NCBI GenBank assembly: GCA_004299145.1
Contig: SCQD01000092.1
Location: forward strand, 1-49,117
Length of the DNA: 49,117 bases
From: Methylococcaceae bacterium
GTDB lineage: Bacteria > Pseudomonadota > Gammaproteobacteria > Methylococcales > Methylococcaceae
Reading direction: 5' to 3'
The position numbers and the translations under genes were made by a program. Shown here in pieces: positions 16,363 through 24,918 of this stretch; the stretch's first letter is position 1; each line of letters starts with the position of its first letter. A model generated the notes under the pieces. The model saw only the letters and a list, made by a program, of their open reading frames with translations, searched no databases and was not told the DNA's origin.

Positions 16363-17430
16363 ATGATTTATCCAAAAGCCATGCAAGCCGCCATCCTGGT
16401 TGCACAAAATCAGCCGCTGGTGATTGATGAAGTGGAGCTGCCCCAAACGCTGGATGTCGGCCAGGTTTTGGTCAAGGTCTACTACAGCGGTATCTGTGGC
16501 TCGCAATTGGGTGAAATAGACGGCGTCAAAGGAGAAGACAAATTTCTGCCGCATTTGCTGGGGCACGAAGGCTCGGGTATCGTTGTTGCGGTCGGCGCGG
16601 GGGTGCGCCATGTCGAGCCGGGTGATCGCGTTGTCTTGCATTGGCGCAAAAGCCAGGGCATTGAGGCGGTGCCGCCGCGCTACAGCTGGCGTGGTCAGCC
16701 ATTGAATGCGGGTTGGATCGCCACGTTCAACGAATACGCCATTGTGTCGGAAAACCGCGTTACCCCAATCGAAGCAAATGCCGACATGCTTGTCGCTACT
16801 CTTTATGGCTGTGCGGTGACCACTGGCTTTGGCGTGGTCGAAAACAATGCCAAAATTCGTCTGGGTGATGCCGTCGTGATTTATGGCGCCGGCGGCGTGG
16901 GCTTGAACATCGTGCAGGCCGCCGCCTTGCGTTCCGCTCACCCGATTATCGCCGTCGATCTTTACGATAATCGGTTGATGCTCGCCCAGGCTTTGGGAGC
17001 CACCCACGTAATCAATGCCAAAACCTGTGATGCAAGTGCGCGGCTCCATGAAATACTGGGTCCGCAGGGTTGCGACGTATTTATCGACAATACCGGACAG
17101 CCGCCCATCATCGAATTTGGCTACGCATTGACCAAACCCCAAGGGCGAGTCGTGTTGGTCGGCGTGCCTAAAAAGGGTAATGCGGTGGCTATTTATACCT
17201 TGCCGTTGCATTTTGGAAAAATTTTGCAAGGCTCTCATGGCGGCGAGGCCATTCCCCATGAAGATATTCCACGTTTTCAAAAGCTGCTCGACGCAGGGAA
17301 AATTCAATTAAAGCCGCTGATTACTGATAAATTTGCACTGGACCAAATCAACATGGCAATACAAAAAATGCGATCCGGTGATATTGTTGGGCGCTGTATC
17401 ATCGACATGCATGGTCATGGTGTCGAGTAA
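16363..17430 (+). CDS. Zinc-type medium-chain alcohol dehydrogenase without the structural zinc lobe
   Basis: MDR-family NAD(P)-dependent dehydrogenase of 355 residues. The catalytic zinc ligands are in SGICGSQLGEIDG and LLGHEGSGIVVAVG; the cofactor loop is VIYGAGGVGLNIVQAA. The four-cysteine structural zinc lobe is replaced by LHWRKSQGIEAVPPRYSWRG. It should oxidise an alcohol or reduce a carbonyl, and in this setting probably acts on a sugar or polyol intermediate. Just upstream of the 17.5-26.5 kb operon (78-base gap), it could be its first gene or stand alone. The ATG at 16381 is a possible alternative start. Confidence 0.87.
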   Translation: MIYPKAMQAAILVAQNQPLVIDEVELPQTLDVGQVLVKVYYSGICGSQLGEIDGVKGEDKFLPHLLGHEGSGIVVAVGAGVRHVEPGDRVVLHWRKSQGIEAVPPRYSWRGQPLNAGWIATFNEYAIVSENRVTPIEANADMLVATLYGCAVTTGFGVVENNAKIRLGDAVVIYGAGGVGLNIVQAAALRSAHPIIAVDLYDNRLMLAQALGATHVINAKTCDASARLHEILGPQGCDVFIDNTGQPPIIEFGYALTKPQGRVVLVGVPKKGNAVAIYTLPLHFGKILQGSHGGEAIPHEDIPRFQKLLDAGKIQLKPLITDKFALDQINMAIQKMRSGDIVGRCIIDMHGHGVE

Positions 17431-17508
17431 TTTATACTTTACAGACCTTACCAGTTTTTATACTGGTTAGACGAATACATACACACACCAACTGCTGCGA
17501 GTTAAGTG

Positions 17509-18168
17509 ATGGGACAGGCGATTGACTTACTGGAGCATTATCCAAAAACACCGCGCGCCGTCAGCGAGCGTGGCGCGGCCAAGAGCGAAGAGGATCGCCG
17601 TATTGCCCGGCAATTCGGCGCGGACTTTTTCGACGGAGACCGGCGTCACGGCTATGGCGGTTTTAACTACCAACCGCGCTTCTGGCAACCGGTAGTACCG
17701 ACGTTCCGTGACTATTTCGGTTTGGCGGCGGGCCAATCGCTGCTTGATGTGGGGTGCGCCAAGGGGTTTATGCTGCACGATTTGGCGACATTGATTCCGG
17801 GGTTGGTGGTTAAAGGCGTGGATGTTTCGGAATATGCCATCGCCAATGCCATTGAAGATATGCGTCCCCACGTGCAAATCGCCGATGCACAGGCGCTGCC
17901 TTTCCCTGATCGATCTTTCGACGTCGTGATATCGATCAACACCGTGCACAATCTTGAGCGTGCGGAGTGCGGCAAGGCTTTGCAGGAGATTGAACGGGTG
18001 AGCCGGGGCAAATCTTTCATTACCGTGGATGCTTACCGCAACGACGCGGAAAAAGAACGCATGTACGCCTGGAATCTGACGGCCAGGACGATTATGTCCG
18101 TCGACGAGTGGGTGGCTTTTTTTGCCGAGGTCGGTTACAGCGGCGATTATTTCTGGTTTATTCCGTGA
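17509..18168 (+). CDS. Class I SAM-dependent methyltransferase
   Basis: Methyltransferase of 219 residues. Motif I is SLLDVGCAKGFMLHDLATL, then VKGVDVSEYAI, ADAQALPFPDRSFDVVISIN (motifs II/III) and ALQEIERVSRGKSFITVDAY. I start at the ATG at 17509 and not at the GTG one codon earlier. Its stop overlaps the start of the E1-alpha-like gene (GTGA), so it is the first gene of a long coupled operon. The acceptor is unknown; O-methylation of the sugar made by the operon is a reasonable guess. Confidence 0.83.
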   Translation: MGQAIDLLEHYPKTPRAVSERGAAKSEEDRRIARQFGADFFDGDRRHGYGGFNYQPRFWQPVVPTFRDYFGLAAGQSLLDVGCAKGFMLHDLATLIPGLVVKGVDVSEYAIANAIEDMRPHVQIADAQALPFPDRSFDVVISINTVHNLERAECGKALQEIERVSRGKSFITVDAYRNDAEKERMYAWNLTARTIMSVDEWVAFFAEVGYSGDYFWFIP

Positions 18169-19133
18169 ACGTCGATCTCGCCCTGCGCCTGTTGTTTCAG
18201 ATGCAGCGCATACGCCGGGTGGAAGAGGAAATTGCGCTGCGCTATCCGCAAAACCGCATGCGCTGCCCGACGCACCTGTCGACGGGTCAGGAGGCCGTGC
18301 CGGCGGCGATTGCCGAAGTGTTGCGCAAGGACGATTTCGCCGTCAGCACTCATCGCGGCCATGCTCACTACCTCGCCAAGGGCGGCAATCTACCTGCGTT
18401 GATCGCCGAAATTTACGGCAAGGCTTCCGGTTGTTCGCGCGGCAAAGGCGGCTCGATGCACCTCATTGATTTGAGCGTCGGTTTTATGGGCACATCGGCA
18501 ATCGTCGGCAACAGCATCCCTATCGGCGTGGGTCTGGGGTTGTCGGCGCAACTGCGTGGTAGCGATCAGATCAGTTGTGTTTTTTTGGGCGATGGCGCGA
18601 TTGAAGAGGGTGTTTTTTATGAATCGCTCAATTTCGCTGCGCTGCGTTGTTTGCCCGTGCTGTTTGTCTGTGAGAACAATCTGTATTCGGTTTATTCGCC
18701 GCTGGCGGTACGGCAGCCATCCCAGCGCAGCATTGCCGGCATGGCCGCCGCTATCGGTGTCGCGGCGGCAACCTGCGACGGCAATGATGCGCTGGCTTGT
18801 TACGATCAATTGCGCGAGGCCGTGGCTCATATCCGCCGTGGCAATGGGCCGCGTTTTTTGGAGTTCGCCACTTATCGCTGGCGCGAGCATTGCGGCCCCG
18901 CTTTCGATAACGACCTCGGCTACCGCGCGGAAGCGGAGTTTCTTGCTTGGCAGGCGCGGGAACCACTGGCGCGTTTGGAATCCCGTTTGCTGGCGGCGGA
19001 TGGTTCGGCAGCGCCGCGGATTGCACAAAATCTGGCGGCCATTGAGCGTGAGGTGCTGGCAGCGTTTGCTTATGCCGAAGATGCCGCTTTTCCCGCTCCG
19101 GAAGCAGCCTTCCAGGGCGTTTACTGTGAATAA
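18165..19133 (+). CDS. E1-alpha-like TPP enzyme subunit
   Basis: Full-length homologue (322 residues) of the E1 alpha subunit of pyruvate/acetoin dehydrogenase. The TPP/Mg motif is CVFLGDGAIEEGVFYESLNF ... LFVCENNLYSVY, with STHRGHAHYLAKGG and KGGSMHLIDLSVGFMG as in E1 alpha. I start at GTG 18165, which overlaps the previous stop; longer frames begin inside the methyltransferase. It is paired with the beta gene 16 bases downstream. No lipoyl E2 or E3 gene is in the window. Similar orphan pairs in avilamycin synthesis (AviB1/AviB2) are thought to add a two-carbon branch to a sugar; that is my working model here, not something the sequence proves. Confidence 0.9.
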   Translation: MNVDLALRLLFQMQRIRRVEEEIALRYPQNRMRCPTHLSTGQEAVPAAIAEVLRKDDFAVSTHRGHAHYLAKGGNLPALIAEIYGKASGCSRGKGGSMHLIDLSVGFMGTSAIVGNSIPIGVGLGLSAQLRGSDQISCVFLGDGAIEEGVFYESLNFAALRCLPVLFVCENNLYSVYSPLAVRQPSQRSIAGMAAAIGVAAATCDGNDALACYDQLREAVAHIRRGNGPRFLEFATYRWREHCGPAFDNDLGYRAEAEFLAWQAREPLARLESRLLAADGSAAPRIAQNLAAIEREVLAAFAYAEDAAFPAPEAAFQGVYCE

Positions 19134-19149
19134 CGAATGATTTGATTGC

Positions 19150-20205
19150 ATGACCGCTCTGAATTTTGCCGCCGCCATCAACCAAGCACTGCACGTGGCG
19201 ATGGAGATGGACCCGACCGTCATTTGCTATGGGCTCGGCGTTACCGATCCCAAGGCCGTGTTCGGCACCACGGCGAACCTGGAAGCCCGTTTCGGCAAGG
19301 CGCGCGTGTTCGACATGCCGACTGCGGAAAACGCCATGACCGGTGTCGCCATCGGTGCCTCACTCGGCGGCATTCGACCGGTGATGGTGCATCAGCGCCT
19401 GGATTTTTTTCTGCTGGCGATGGATCAGCTGGTGAATGCCGCCGCGAAGTGGCATTACATGTTCGGCAGCCAGTGTTCGGTGCCGATCACGATTCGCTTG
19501 ATTTTAGGCCGTGGCTGGGGACAGGGACCCACCCATTCGCAAAATTTGCAGGCTTGGTTTGCCCACATCCCCGGCTTGAAAGTGGTTATGCCATCGACGC
19601 CGGAAGACGCCAAGGGTTTGCTGTTGGCGTCGATTTTCGATCCGAATCCAGTGGTTTTTCTTGAGCATCGCTGGCTGCACAATGCCGTGGGCGACGTGCC
19701 CGACGGGGACTTGCGCACGCCGATCGGCCCACTCAGGTTGGCGCGCCGGGGCGGGGACATAACGATAGTCGCCATGTCGTACCTGACCGTTGAAGCGCTG
19801 CACGCCATTCGCTACCTTGAAACCCGCGGTATCGATTGCGAATTGCTCGACTTGCGCACGGTTAATCCGATTGACTGGCCCGGTATCTACGCTTCGGTGG
19901 AAAAAACCGGAAAACTGTTGGTGCTGGATACGGGGTATGGCACCGGCTCAGTCGCTGGAGAAATTATTGCCCGCGTTGCCATGGAACGCATGCCATCTTT
20001 GCGTTGCGCGCCGGTACGCCTGGCAATGCCGGACGTGCCGGAACCGACCAGTTTTGCTTTGACCCAGGGGTTCCACGTCCGGGCGGGTGATATTGCCGCA
20101 ACGGTATTGCAGATGCTGGGGTGTGAACTCGCCGACGTCGCGGAAAAACTGCCCGAGCCGATACCGCACGATGTGCCGGGATCTTGGTTTACCGGGCCTT
20201 TTTAA
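19150..20205 (+). CDS. E1-beta-like TPP enzyme subunit
   Basis: Full-length (351 residues) E1 beta homologue with both domains. The PYR domain includes VFDMPTAENAMTGVAIGASL (the Glu that activates TPP) and GRGWGQGPTHSQNLQAWFAH; the transketolase C-terminal domain includes IDCELLDLRTVNPIDW and VLDTGYGTGSVAGEI. The extra C-terminal tail (VPGSWFTGPF) resembles beta subunits of acetoin or branched-chain dehydrogenases. It forms an alpha2beta2 enzyme with the gene before it and is followed 16 bases later by a sugar C-methyltransferase. It is much longer than the beta subunit near 4.4-4.9 kb, so the two are not recent duplicates. Confidence 0.9.
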   Translation: MTALNFAAAINQALHVAMEMDPTVICYGLGVTDPKAVFGTTANLEARFGKARVFDMPTAENAMTGVAIGASLGGIRPVMVHQRLDFFLLAMDQLVNAAAKWHYMFGSQCSVPITIRLILGRGWGQGPTHSQNLQAWFAHIPGLKVVMPSTPEDAKGLLLASIFDPNPVVFLEHRWLHNAVGDVPDGDLRTPIGPLRLARRGGDITIVAMSYLTVEALHAIRYLETRGIDCELLDLRTVNPIDWPGIYASVEKTGKLLVLDTGYGTGSVAGEIIARVAMERMPSLRCAPVRLAMPDVPEPTSFALTQGFHVRAGDIAATVLQMLGCELADVAEKLPEPIPHDVPGSWFTGPF

Positions 20206-20221
20206 TCATTTGAGGGCTGTC

Positions 20222-21463
20222 ATGTCCAACCAGGGCGAGTTTTCGACGAGGCGCGGATCAATCGATCAGCGTGAGCGCTGTTCGATTTGCAGTGGAGCTT
20301 TGCTCGCTGCGATTGAGCTGCCGGCATTACCGCTGACGGATACTTTCTGTCTGACGCCGGTGCAAGAGGCATTCAAGCAGCCTGAGTTATTCCGCTCTGC
20401 GGCGGCTTTGTCGATCGTTGACCAGCGGCTGTTGTATTGCCAGGCCTGTGGGCATGGGCAGCTGCAAAACCTGATCGCGCCGGAGCAACTCTACGGCAGC
20501 CACTATTGCTTTCGCAGTTCCGCAAGCGCCACCGCGCGTAAAGGCACTGACTTTTTTATGGCGGTATTGGACGAGGTGGCGTCTGACCGTCGATTTCGCT
20601 GCGCGCTTGATCTGGGCTGCAACGATCTTTATCTGCTCGGGCGCCTTGCGTCCAGGGCGGAACTTCGTGTGGGGATCGATCCGGTATGGGGGGGGCGTGA
20701 GGATGAGCGGGCGGATAAGTCCATTCTGCTGTTCGGCAAGAACGTTGATGCCGTCGATCTCAATGCGCTGCCGGAAAAGCCCGATCTGATCGTTTGCCGT
20801 CATACGCTGGAGCATCTGGTCGAGCCGCGACAGGTTGTCGAATCGCTGATGAATAGTGCCGCCGATGACGCGCTGTTCATTTTTGAGGTACCCGGTTTCG
20901 ACGGTCTATTGGAGCGATTGCGCTTCGATCAGGTATTTCATCAACACGCGCAGTATTTCACCCTGGCCTCTTTTTTGCGCCTGCTGGATGGGGTAGGCGG
21001 ACGCTATCTGTTGCACCGTTATAACTACCATGATTGGGGGGCCATGGCGGTGGTCTTTGCACGCGGCAAAACGGCGGCCCAGCCGGAGGCCAGGCGCTGG
21101 CTGCCGGCGGAAATACAGTCGCGTTATCGGCTTTTTCAAGCGCAAATGCGCCTGTCTAAAGAGGCGCTGGATTTGCATACGGATGGGATTGTGTACGGTT
21201 ACGGCGCGGCGCAGATGTTGCCGGTGCTGGGCTATCACCTGGGAACGGATTTCGGCGAATTGGTCGCAGTATTGGACGACGATCCAGCCAAGGATGGTCT
21301 CGGTTATTGGAATCTCCCGGTTAAGGTGATGCATTCCAGCCATGTCGGCGATTTGGCGCAATCCACGGTGCTGATTACTGCCGTGGATAATGTTCAGGGA
21401 ATTATGCAGAAATTATTGTCGCAGCGGCCACGGCATATTATTTATCCGCTTAGTATTATTTAA
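20222..21463 (+). CDS. Zinc-binding sugar C-methyltransferase with a variant active site
   Basis: Protein of 413 residues with the three-part layout of NDP-sugar C-methyltransferases: a zinc domain (C20-x2-C23, C73-x2-C76), a SAM fold (CALDLGCNDLYLL; VCRHTLEHLVEPRQVVESL) and a C-terminal Rossmann-like domain (YGYGAAQMLPVLGYHLG; AVLDDDPAKDGLGYWN). The signature is VFHQHAQYFTLASF: compared with the usual Y-H-E-H, Tyr is Phe and Glu is Gln, while the His thought to act as base is kept. The ATG at 20222 starts the protein; the longer frame begins inside the E1-beta gene. A shifted acceptor is likely (inference). Confidence 0.85.
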   Translation: MSNQGEFSTRRGSIDQRERCSICSGALLAAIELPALPLTDTFCLTPVQEAFKQPELFRSAAALSIVDQRLLYCQACGHGQLQNLIAPEQLYGSHYCFRSSASATARKGTDFFMAVLDEVASDRRFRCALDLGCNDLYLLGRLASRAELRVGIDPVWGGREDERADKSILLFGKNVDAVDLNALPEKPDLIVCRHTLEHLVEPRQVVESLMNSAADDALFIFEVPGFDGLLERLRFDQVFHQHAQYFTLASFLRLLDGVGGRYLLHRYNYHDWGAMAVVFARGKTAAQPEARRWLPAEIQSRYRLFQAQMRLSKEALDLHTDGIVYGYGAAQMLPVLGYHLGTDFGELVAVLDDDPAKDGLGYWNLPVKVMHSSHVGDLAQSTVLITAVDNVQGIMQKLLSQRPRHIIYPLSII

Positions 21464-21477
21464 GGGAAAAAACGACA

Positions 21478-22251
21478 ATGAATTTGAATATAGCCGGCCG
21501 TCGTGCCTTGGTAACGGGGGCGGGGCGCGGCATAGGGCAGGCAATCGCACAGTGTCTGGCCCGTGAAGGGGTTAAGGTGGCCTGCGTGTCGCGCACGGCG
21601 GCGGATTTGGCGGCGCTGGTGGATGGCCTGGGGGGCAGTGAGGCCGGTCACATGGGCATTGCCATGGACTTGATGCCCGAAGGCGCGCCTGCACAACTGA
21701 TGGCCAAACTCGATGCTTTCGGGCCGTTGGATATCGCGGTACATAATGCCGGCGGCACTTTGGGCATCAGCGATCCTTTTTGCTCGCTGGAGGATTGGCG
21801 TAAAGTCTACCGCTTCAATTTCGAAATCGCGGTGGAGCTGAATGCGATGATTTTGCCCGGTATGCAGCAACGCCGTTGGGGCCGGGTTTGTCATATTTCC
21901 TCCATTTCGGCTATGGAAAATCATGGGCCGGTAACTTATTGCGCCATGAAAGCGGCGCTGACGGCCTATACGCGCAGCATGGGCGGCGTGGTTGCCCCGG
22001 ACGGCGTGGTGATTTCCGCCGTTTTGCCGGGCGCGGTTTTTACCGAAAAAGGCTTTTGGGACGAGGCATCCCGCGAGCGCCCTGAGCACGTGCATAAATA
22101 TCTCACGGAGCGCCAGCGCATCGGCCGTTTTGGCCGCCCCGAGGAAATCGGCAACTATGTCGCTTTTTTGTGCTCGGAACTGGCTTCTTTTAATACCGGC
22201 AGTATCGTTCCCGTGGACGGTGGGCAGGGCAGAGGATATTTCGGACAATGA
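21478..22251 (+). CDS. SDR-family oxidoreductase
   Basis: Classical short-chain dehydrogenase of 257 residues: cofactor loop ALVTGAGRGIGQAIAQCL, HNAGGTLG, catalytic Ser in CHISSISAMENHG and Tyr/Lys in VTYCAMKAALTAY. The end FNTGSIVPVDGGQGRGYF is typical. NAD(P)-dependent oxidation or reduction of a hydroxyl or keto group is expected. It starts 14 bases after the C-methyltransferase and overlaps the transketolase N-half by ATGA. It could reduce a keto sugar after C-C bond formation; the substrate is unknown. Confidence 0.87.
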   Translation: MNLNIAGRRALVTGAGRGIGQAIAQCLAREGVKVACVSRTAADLAALVDGLGGSEAGHMGIAMDLMPEGAPAQLMAKLDAFGPLDIAVHNAGGTLGISDPFCSLEDWRKVYRFNFEIAVELNAMILPGMQQRRWGRVCHISSISAMENHGPVTYCAMKAALTAYTRSMGGVVAPDGVVISAVLPGAVFTEKGFWDEASRERPEHVHKYLTERQRIGRFGRPEEIGNYVAFLCSELASFNTGSIVPVDGGQGRGYFGQ

Positions 22252-23042
22252 ATCACAATAATTCACTCATCAATAAAGAGCTGCGTCGTCAGATCGTCGA
22301 TATGGTGGTCGCCGGCGAGGACGGACATATTCCCAGCGCGTTTTCCATTCTCGACATAATAACCTTGTTGTATCGCGAGGTGCTTAAATTCGATGCCGGT
22401 AATCCGCAATGGCAAGATCGGGATTATTTTATTCTTTCGAAAGGCCATGGCTGTCTGGCGTTATACGCTAATCTGCATCGCCATGGTTTTATTACCGACA
22501 AAGACATAGCCCAGTTTTGTAAAAAAGGCGGCATACTCGGCGAACACCCGGATCGTACCAAGATTCCAGGCGTTGAAGCCTCGACCGGTTCGCTGGGCCA
22601 TGGCTTGAGCTTTGCCACCGGTATTGCGCTGGGGCTGCGTATTCGCGGACGGAATAATCGCCTGTTTGTCCTGGTGGGGGACGGCGAGTGCCATGAAGGC
22701 ACGGTATGGGAAGCGGCCAACGTCGCCCGCAATCAACGGCTGGGAAATTTATGCGCTTTTGTCGATTGGAATCAGTCCGCCATGCAATTACTCCCTCACG
22801 ACGACATGCCGGCCAAATGGGCCGCTTTCGGCTGGAATGTCCAGATCATTGATGGTCACAGTGAAAACGAGATTCGCCGCGCTATCGCCCAGGTGCAATT
22901 CCACGGCGACGGCATACCCAGCGTCATTGTCGCCAAGACGGTGAAAGGCAAAGGCGTGCCGCTGATCGAGGGGCACGGCATTTGGCATCATCGCATTCCC
23001 GATGCTTCGGAATATGCAACGATCATGGAGGCATTGACATGA
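22248..23042 (+). CDS. Split transketolase, N-terminal (TPP-binding) subunit
   Basis: The N-terminal half of a two-subunit transketolase, 264 residues. FILSKGHGCLALYANLHRHG, EASTGSLGHGLSFATGIALG and the TPP motif VLVGDGECHEGTVWEAANVA ... VDWNQ are clear. KTVKGKGVPLIEGHGIWHHR is the usual end of this half. Split transketolases transfer a two-carbon ketol unit between sugar phosphates. ATGA overlaps on both sides place it firmly in the operon. As it sits among sugar-modifying genes and not pentose-phosphate genes, a dedicated ketose or chain-extended sugar is the likely product (inference). Confidence 0.93.
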   Translation: MNHNNSLINKELRRQIVDMVVAGEDGHIPSAFSILDIITLLYREVLKFDAGNPQWQDRDYFILSKGHGCLALYANLHRHGFITDKDIAQFCKKGGILGEHPDRTKIPGVEASTGSLGHGLSFATGIALGLRIRGRNNRLFVLVGDGECHEGTVWEAANVARNQRLGNLCAFVDWNQSAMQLLPHDDMPAKWAAFGWNVQIIDGHSENEIRRAIAQVQFHGDGIPSVIVAKTVKGKGVPLIEGHGIWHHRIPDASEYATIMEALT

Positions 23043-23959
23043 TATCTCCGCGTCAGCAGTTTGCCGATACCATGCTCGCGATCGGTCAGGCCGATCCCGA
23101 TTTGGTGGTGGTGGTCGGCGATATCAGCCACGGCATACTCAAACCGTTTGCCGCTGCCTGTCCGGGCCGTTATTTTAATATCGGTATTTTGGAAGCCACC
23201 ATGATGAGCATGGGGGCCGGCATGGCGGCTGTGGGGCTTTATCCGGTCTTGCACACGATTGCGCCGTTTATGCTGGAAAGGGCTTTTGAGCAAATAAAAC
23301 TCGATTTTTGTTACCACCGATTACACGGCAATATCGTTACCCAGGGCAGCGCCTTCGATTATTCCAATCTGGGGTGTACCCATCATTGTTACGGCGATTT
23401 TGCCTTGCTGAAGACGCTGCAAGGTTGCGAAATATGCTTTCCCGCCAGTGCCGTCGAGTTCGACCGGCTGTTCCGGCAAGCCTATCGCAACGACCAGCTG
23501 ACGGTTTACCGGCTGGCGGGGTATGACCATGAGGTTGCTTTGGCTCCAGGCGATATCGAGTTTGGGAAAGCCGTTAAAGTTGCCGAGGGTGCGGACGTTA
23601 CTCTCGTTGCCACCGGACCCATGCTTAAAGTGGCGATGCTTGCCAGAGAGCGGTTGGCGGCGAACGGCTGTTCGGTCGAAGTGGTGTACGTGCATACCAT
23701 CCGCCCGCTGGACGTCGATATGATTCGCGACAGCGTAGCCAAAACCCGCAACGTGGTGGTGGTGGAAGAGCACATGCGTAGCGGCGGCCTGGGCGACGAC
23801 GTGCTGCGCGCGGTATATGCAACACCGGGGCTGCGTTTTCACTCGGTTTCCATACCCGATAAGTTCGTTACCGGCTATGGCAGTTATCAGGATTTGTGCG
23901 AATCCTGTGGCCTCACGCCGGAAGCCATCGTGTCCGCTGTTGCAGCGTGGGATATTTAG
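23039..23959 (+). CDS. Split transketolase, C-terminal (PYR plus third domain) subunit
   Basis: The C-terminal half of the transketolase, 306 residues. The PYR domain has YFNIGILEATMMSMGAGMAA with the TPP-activating Glu, then LGCTHHCYGDFALLKTL; the third domain has VEVVYVHTIRPLDVDMIRDS, VVVVEEHMRSGGLGDDVLRA and DKFVTGYGSYQDLCE. I start at the ATG that overlaps the previous stop (ATGA); a longer frame begins within the N-half gene. It resembles the PYR halves of 1-deoxyxylulose-5-phosphate-synthase/transketolase-like proteins in polysaccharide loci. It works with the preceding gene. Confidence 0.92.
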   Translation: MISPRQQFADTMLAIGQADPDLVVVVGDISHGILKPFAAACPGRYFNIGILEATMMSMGAGMAAVGLYPVLHTIAPFMLERAFEQIKLDFCYHRLHGNIVTQGSAFDYSNLGCTHHCYGDFALLKTLQGCEICFPASAVEFDRLFRQAYRNDQLTVYRLAGYDHEVALAPGDIEFGKAVKVAEGADVTLVATGPMLKVAMLARERLAANGCSVEVVYVHTIRPLDVDMIRDSVAKTRNVVVVEEHMRSGGLGDDVLRAVYATPGLRFHSVSIPDKFVTGYGSYQDLCESCGLTPEAIVSAVAAWDI

Positions 23960-24918
23960 CCTTGGATGGGCCGTTTCGCCCGTGTTCGCGGATTTTGGGC
24001 TGGTGGGATCGCACGGTTCCGGGGACGGCGCTGGGCGCGGCGCTGATTTTTTTGGCCGAATGCCATTTGGTGGGGCGATTGTGCCGGGCGGCAGGCATCG
24101 ATATGGCGGTGTATGCAGAGGCTCACGGTATTGGCGATGTGCTGCCGGGACGGTGGCGCCGCGTCGCCGCGGACGAATGCGCGGGCGATGCCGCATTGTC
24201 GGTGCTGGCAGGCATGGCGTCGGTAGGTGAAATTTATGCTTGTGCCGATTGGCCGGCGTATCAGGCACTGTCTGCCGAATTGGCCGGAACGCACAACGCA
24301 TGGCCGGAAACGCCCCGCATCTCTTACGACTCCACCCTTTATGTCCAAGCTTTGTGGCGCAGGCTTGGAGCCATGGTGTATCTGCGTTGCGCCCCCGCTT
24401 TGCAAGCATGGGCGGATGGCGTGTTGCACCGGCATTGCGGCGAGCGTCCGGTGGTCGCGTTGCACCTTAAGAATGTCCCCAACGGCACCGGCGCCAGTAA
24501 TGCCCGGCAAGCGGTGTGGCATACATTCCTGAATACGGCAACTGAAAATTACGGTACGGGTTTTTTACTGATCGGCGACGACCGGGTGGAAGCAAGAATC
24601 AGTGGTTTACCCGGCGTCTTATCCGCCCGCGCTATCGGTGCCGACAGTTTTTCCCGGCATCTCGCCTTGCTGATGCAGGCCGATGCATTCATGGGCATGA
24701 TGAGCGGCCCTTGTAACGGTGCTATTTTTTCCGATAAACCGTATGCGATTTTTAAACATCCAGACCATCATCGCGATGAAATGCTGAGCGAGATTGGCGA
24801 CCAGGATCATTATTGTTTTGCCCAGCCGGGACAGCGGGTGTTGCGCGTCGAAGAAACGCCGGAAATCTTGCTGGCCGAGCTGGCGCGTATGCCGTTTTTA
24901 CTGGGAGGCGAGGCATGA
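23947..24918 (+). CDS. Putative GT-B/GT9-like protein of unknown function
   Basis: About 323 residues with no certain family match. The second half (VVALHLKNVPNGTG, FLLIGDDRVEARISGL, MGMMSGPCNGAIFSDKPYA) looks like the nucleotide-sugar-binding half of GT-B enzymes. The start is uncertain: no ATG is available, and I use GTG 23947, overlapping the transketolase stop, while TTG 23962 with a GGGA 9 bases upstream is also possible. It overlaps the next SDR by ATGA. Like the GT9-like gene at 4.9-5.7 kb, it is directly coupled to a TPP enzyme. Confidence 0.55.
   Translation: MGYLALDGPFRPCSRILGWWDRTVPGTALGAALIFLAECHLVGRLCRAAGIDMAVYAEAHGIGDVLPGRWRRVAADECAGDAALSVLAGMASVGEIYACADWPAYQALSAELAGTHNAWPETPRISYDSTLYVQALWRRLGAMVYLRCAPALQAWADGVLHRHCGERPVVALHLKNVPNGTGASNARQAVWHTFLNTATENYGTGFLLIGDDRVEARISGLPGVLSARAIGADSFSRHLALLMQADAFMGMMSGPCNGAIFSDKPYAIFKHPDHHRDEMLSEIGDQDHYCFAQPGQRVLRVEETPEILLAELARMPFLLGGEA

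Noticed and set aside
16333-17307. 324-codon minus-strand frame opposite the alcohol dehydrogenase
   Set aside because: Its translation is histidine- and glycine-rich without domains, while the plus-strand gene is a full MDR dehydrogenase.
23321-24409. 362-codon minus-strand frame across the transketolase C-half and GT-like gene
   Set aside because: Arg/Pro-rich shadow frame spanning two coupled plus-strand genes.
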